DNA from: JBBSBL01 sp038251325
GTDB lineage: Bacteria > Actinomycetota > Thermoleophilia > Solirubrobacterales > Solirubrobacteraceae
Direction: 5' to 3'
Length of the DNA stretch: 64,000 bases
Assembly (NCBI GenBank): GCA_038251325.1
Contig: JBBSBL010000008.1
Location: forward strand, 1-64,000
The notes beneath the pieces are model-generated. The model ran no database searches. It saw only the letters and a program-made list of their open reading frames with translations, and had not been told where the DNA came from. Positions 61,097 through 64,000 of the stretch are shown one piece after another; position 1 is the first letter of the stretch, and each line of letters starts with the position of its first letter. Made by a program: the position numbers and the translations under genes.

Positions 61097-62227
61097 GTGG
61101 CCCTCGTGGAAGCGTCGGCGCTGACCACGGTCGCAACGAGCGGCCCGACCGCGCTGTGGTACCTCACCCGGGGGACCGGCGCCGTGACCCTCGTGCTGCT
61201 CACCGTGTCGGTGGTCCTCGGCGTCGCCGACGTCGAGCGCTGGCAGGGCCGGCGGACCCCGCGCTTCGTGATCGACGCGGTGCACCGCAACGTGTCGCTG
61301 CTCGTGATCGCGCTGCTGGCCGTGCACGCCGGCGTCGCGATCGTCGACGGGTTCGCGCCGATCACGCTCCTCGATGCGGTCGTCCCGTTCGGCTCCGGCT
61401 ACCGGCCGCTGTGGCTCGGTCTCGGGGCGCTCGCGCTCGACCTGCTCGTCGCCGTCGCCCTGACGAGCGTCGTACGGGCGCGCCTCGGGTATCGCGGCTG
61501 GCGTGCCGTGCACTGGCTCGCGTACGCGAGCTTCCCGGTCGCCGTGCTCCACGGGCTCGGCACGGGCTCCGACGCGAAGCAGGGATGGCTCGTGGCGCTC
61601 GCGATCGCCTGCACCGCCGCGGTCGTCGTGGTGGCGGCGATCCGGATCACCGACGGGGCGATCGCTGACCCGACGGCTCGCGCCGCCGCCCTCGCCGTTC
61701 TCGCGCTCGTACCGGTCGCAGCCGCCGTGTGGGCCGCCCAGGGGCCGCTCGCAAGGGGCTGGGCCGGACGCGCGGGCACGCCGACGAAGCTGCTCGCCGC
61801 GGCCCGCGCACGCGCTACGACGGCCCCGCGCGCGCCCCGCCCCGCCGGCCCGCGGCTCTACCACGCCCCGTTCGACGCGCGCCTCTCGGGCACGGTCAGC
61901 CAGCGCCAGCTCGTCGACGGGCTCGTCGAGGTCGACCTGGAGCTGCGCATGCGGGGCGGGCCGCCCGGCCGGCTGCTCGTCCGGATCATGGGCACGCCCT
62001 CGACCCGTGGCGGCGTCGACATGACCCAGGGGCCGGTGTACCTGGGGCCCGCCAACGCCACGGGCCTGTACTCGGGCCGCGTCACCCAGCTCGCCGGGAC
62101 GAGCCTGCGGGCGCGGGTGGCGACCCGTCACGGGTCGCGGCTCGACCTCGCCGTCGACCTCCAGCTCGACGGCGCCAGCGGCGTCGCGAACGGCAGCCTC
62201 CACGCATCGCCGGCGACCGCGGCATGA
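61097..62227 (+). CDS. Ferric-reductase-like transmembrane haem protein
   Basis: A 376-residue membrane protein with about six helices resembling the ferric-reductase-like/cytochrome b domain. Candidate haem His residues are in VHRNVSLLVIALLAVHAG and HWLAYASFPVAVLHGLG, spaced as bis-His pairs across two helices. A ~120-residue exported C-terminal beta domain (FDARLSGTVSQRQLVDGLVEV...) has no known match. It overlaps the NuoF-like gene (ATGA). It is probably the membrane electron carrier of this operon. Confidence 0.88.
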   Translation: MALVEASALTTVATSGPTALWYLTRGTGAVTLVLLTVSVVLGVADVERWQGRRTPRFVIDAVHRNVSLLVIALLAVHAGVAIVDGFAPITLLDAVVPFGSGYRPLWLGLGALALDLLVAVALTSVVRARLGYRGWRAVHWLAYASFPVAVLHGLGTGSDAKQGWLVALAIACTAAVVVVAAIRITDGAIADPTARAAALAVLALVPVAAAVWAAQGPLARGWAGRAGTPTKLLAAARARATTAPRAPRPAGPRLYHAPFDARLSGTVSQRQLVDGLVEVDLELRMRGGPPGRLLVRIMGTPSTRGGVDMTQGPVYLGPANATGLYSGRVTQLAGTSLRARVATRHGSRLDLAVDLQLDGASGVANGSLHASPATAA

Positions 62228-63498
62228 GCGACCTCCCACGCCTGCTCGCCGGGATGCCGGTCTCCGGGACGGCGGGGCTCCGCGACCACGTCGCGACCCA
62301 CGGTCCGCTCCCCTCCCCCCGGGATCTCGACGCCGCCGGCCTGCTCGACCTCGTCGAGCGCTCCGGGCTGCGCGGCCGCGGCGGCGCGGGCTTCCCGATG
62401 GGCGTGAAGCTCCACGCGGTCGCTCGCGGGCGGGGCGACGCGGTGGTCGTCGCCAACGGCACCGAGGGCGAGCCCGCGAGCGCCAAGGACCGGCTGCTGA
62501 TGGCGGCATCGCCCCACCTCGTGCTCGACGGGATCGGCCTCGCGGCGGAGGCGATCGGCGCGCGCGACGCGATCGTCGCGGTCGCCGAGGACGACGCGGA
62601 TTCGATCGGCGCGCTGCGTGGTGCGACCGCCGAGCGCCACGCGGGCGGCGCAGGCGGCCCGGCCGTGCACGTCGCCACGATCCCGCCCGGCTACCTGGCG
62701 GGCCAGGAGACGGCGCTGATCAGCGCGCTCGACGGCGGGCCGGCGCTCCCGACCGCGACCCCGCCGCGGCCGAGCGAGCGCGGCCTCGGGCGGCGCCCCA
62801 CGCTGGTGCAGAACGTCGAGACCCTCGCCCACCTCGCGCTGCTCGCCCGCCACGGCGAGGCGTGGTTCCGGGAGCTCGGATCGGAGGCCGAGCCCGGCTC
62901 GGCGCTCGTGACGCTGAGCGGTGAGCTCAGCGCCCCCGGCGTGTACGAGATCGAGCTCGGCACGACCCTCGGCGACGTCGTCGCCGACGCCGGCGGGGAC
63001 CTGCTCCGCTCGCGCGCCGCGCTCGTGGGCGGTTACTTCGGGGCGTGGCTGGCCCCGGGAACGGCGCACGCCCTGCCGCTGGACGAGCACCACCTGCGTG
63101 CGCAGGGCGCGATGCTCGGGGCCGGCGTGATCGCCGTCCTGCCGAGGACCGCCTGCCCGGTCGCCGAAACCGTGCGCGTGGCGCGATGGATGGTCGATCA
63201 GCGCGCCGGCCAGTGCGGTCCGTGCGACCGCGGCCTGCCGGCGATCGCGGGCGCGCTCGAGGAGCTGGCGTCCGGCCGGACCTACAGCGGGATCCAGGCC
63301 GACCTCGCCCGCTGGTGCGGGCTCGTGCGCCATCGCGGCGCGTGCCGGCACCCCGACGGCACCGCGACGTTCGTCGCGAGCGCGTTGACGGAGTTCGCCG
63401 GCGAGTTCGCCGATCACGCCGAGCGCGGTCCATGCGACGCGTGCGATGCGCCGCCGGTGCTGCCGACCCCCCGCCGCATGGTGGCCGCCGCGGCATGA
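62224..63498 (+). CDS. NuoF-like NAD(P)H-flavin-[4Fe-4S] oxidoreductase
   Basis: A 424-residue protein related to the 51-kDa complex I subunit. FMN/NADH motifs: GRGGAGFPMGVKLHAV, NGTEGEPASAKDRLLM and YLAGQETALISALDG. An SLBB-like domain (ALVTLSGELSAPGVYEIELGTTLGDVV) follows. The Fe-S region is GQCGPCDRGLPAI with later Cys residues (WCGLVRHRGACRHP and CDAC); the first of the usual CxxCxxC cysteines is replaced, so the cluster is non-classical. It likely takes electrons from NAD(P)H for the neighbouring ferredoxin and membrane protein. Confidence 0.92.
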   Translation: MSDLPRLLAGMPVSGTAGLRDHVATHGPLPSPRDLDAAGLLDLVERSGLRGRGGAGFPMGVKLHAVARGRGDAVVVANGTEGEPASAKDRLLMAASPHLVLDGIGLAAEAIGARDAIVAVAEDDADSIGALRGATAERHAGGAGGPAVHVATIPPGYLAGQETALISALDGGPALPTATPPRPSERGLGRRPTLVQNVETLAHLALLARHGEAWFRELGSEAEPGSALVTLSGELSAPGVYEIELGTTLGDVVADAGGDLLRSRAALVGGYFGAWLAPGTAHALPLDEHHLRAQGAMLGAGVIAVLPRTACPVAETVRVARWMVDQRAGQCGPCDRGLPAIAGALEELASGRTYSGIQADLARWCGLVRHRGACRHPDGTATFVASALTEFAGEFADHAERGPCDACDAPPVLPTPRRMVAAAA

Positions 63499-63710
63499 GC
63501 CACCGCATGCGCCTGGACCCGATCGCCTGCACCGCCCACGGGCTGTGCGCCGAGCTGCTGCCCGAGCGCATCGAGCTCGACGAGTGGGGCTACCCCATCG
63601 TCGACGGCGAGCCGCTCCCCCGCGAGCTCATCGACCTCGCCCGGCGCGCGGCGGACGCGTGCCCCGCGCTCGCGCTGCGCCTCGAGCGCGATCCCGGCCC
63701 CGAGCGCTGA
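63495..63710 (+). CDS. Small ferredoxin, [3Fe-4S]-type
   Basis: A 71-residue ferredoxin. IACTAHGLCAELLPE and AADACPALAL give C-x5-C...C-P, the pattern of actinobacterial [3Fe-4S] ferredoxins that lack the fourth ligand. ELDEWGYPIVDGEPLP is typical of this family. It overlaps the NuoF-like gene (ATGA), so the two are made together and are likely redox partners. Confidence 0.93.
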   Translation: MSHRMRLDPIACTAHGLCAELLPERIELDEWGYPIVDGEPLPRELIDLARRAADACPALALRLERDPGPER

Positions 63711-63772
63711 GGACGGTCGGGCCCGCCGAAGCCCGGGAGGCGGGCCGTCGCGTGGCTCCGTGGCCGCGGTTC

Positions 63773-63803
63773 TTGGACGCCCCCCCCCCGGCGCGGGTAT
63801 AGG
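63773..63803 (+). promoter_or_regulatory. Candidate promoter with a ten-C run in its spacer
   Basis: TTGGAC (63773-63778) and TATAGG (63798-63803) are separated by 19 bases that contain ten consecutive Cs (63780-63789). It lies ~33 bases before ATG 63837. The spacer is longer than the 17-base optimum; changes in C number would alter it. The -35 and -10 are only partial matches. Confidence 0.4.
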
Positions 63804-63836
63804 GTACGACGAGCGGCATCGAGGCAAGGGGGACGG

Positions 63837-64000
63837 ATGACTGGCTGGGTTGGCACGCGGCTCTGGCGGACTCTCCCCCGACGATTCGCGATCGGAGCGC
63901 TCGCCGCCCTCGCGGCCGCGACGACGCTCGCGGCCCTCGCCCCCGGCGCCGCCGCATGGGGCAACCGGACGCGAGTGCTGACCGTCGGTCGCTGGCACGG
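63837..64000 (+). CDS. Secreted protein, N-terminus only (3' end outside window)
   Basis: ATG 63837 follows AAGGGGGA. About 54 residues are visible: a basic start (LWRTLPRRF), a hydrophobic Ala/Leu stretch (AIGALAALAAATTLAAL) ending in APGAAA, which is a signal peptide with an AxA-like cleavage site, then AWGNRTRVLTVGRW. Too little remains to name a family. It is preceded by the C-run promoter candidate. Confidence 0.7.
   Translation, partial: MTGWVGTRLWRTLPRRFAIGALAALAAATTLAALAPGAAAWGNRTRVLTVGRWH

Overview
The window is about 64 kb of very GC-rich DNA with overlapping, mostly minus-strand operons. The actinobacterial-type integration host factor (mihF) beside gmk-rpoZ-coaBC, a pyr operon headed by pyrR, frequent GTG starts, many start codons sitting 6-8 nt after a TANNNT -10 box, Tat and lipobox exports, and many PknB-like kinases point to Actinomycetota. 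The overall style fits Thermoleophilia (Solirubrobacterales-like). That placement is inferred from gene content, because no rRNA is present.

Layout. (1) 1-7.6 kb: a partial Pro-rich protein, a secreted vWA protein, a lipoprotein in a lower-GC patch, dapB, an M16 peptidase, pnp and an SRPBCC protein. (2) 7.0-16.8 kb, minus: the information-processing operon rimP-nusA-ylxR-infB-ylxP-rbfA-nrnA-truB-ribF-rpsO, followed by a peroxiredoxin and a DsbA-like protein, with a terminator-like hairpin in the rimP leader. (3) 17.3-24.5 kb, minus: a TPR protein, a TgpA-like transglutaminase, DUF58, MoxR, then coaBC, rpoZ, gmk and mihF. (4) 24.7-34.1 kb, minus: a pyrimidine operon pyrR-pyrB-pyrC-(isochorismatase-like)-carA-carB-pyrK-pyrD, with a PyrR-binding hairpin that can pair with the pyrR Shine-Dalgarno. 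(5) 34.2-36.4 kb: rnz, a small phosphoesterase, tRNA-Arg(CCG) and a secreted-repeat lipoprotein. (6) 36.4-56 kb: a signalling and polysaccharide region. It holds four Ser/Thr kinases with different sensor or FHA domains, a cyclase-AAA-FHA fusion, an FHA-HTH protein and a cNMP-fold protein. These are interleaved with a GH5 enzyme, a GH8-like lipoprotein, a cellulose-synthase-like GT2, a GT39-like membrane glycosyltransferase, a GH15 enzyme and phosphoglucomutase. (7) 56-64 kb: a Sap/GAP-like membrane protein, a ceramidase-like secreted protein, a Tat amine oxidase, and a redox operon (ferric-reductase-like membrane protein, NuoF-like protein, [3Fe-4S]-type ferredoxin).

How the parts may work together. 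Regions 2-4 are housekeeping: ribosome assembly and initiation, nucleotide synthesis, CoA synthesis and transcription. Region 6 reads as a regulatory hub (kinases writing phospho-Thr, FHA domains reading it, a cyclase possibly making a cyclic nucleotide) next to exopolysaccharide, cellulose and glucan enzymes; the functional link is inferred from proximity. Region 7 could carry electrons from NAD(P)H through a flavin/Fe-S protein and a ferredoxin to a membrane haem protein.

The observations I consider most worth checking are the PyrR leader element, the group of genes lacking a canonical start codon (CTG or ATA candidates), the NusA with a C-terminal Cys/His module, the isochorismatase-like gene inside the pyr operon, the cyclase-AAA-FHA/kinase/polysaccharide cluster, and the terminal electron-transfer operon. 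No rRNA, CRISPR array, insertion sequence or prophage was seen.
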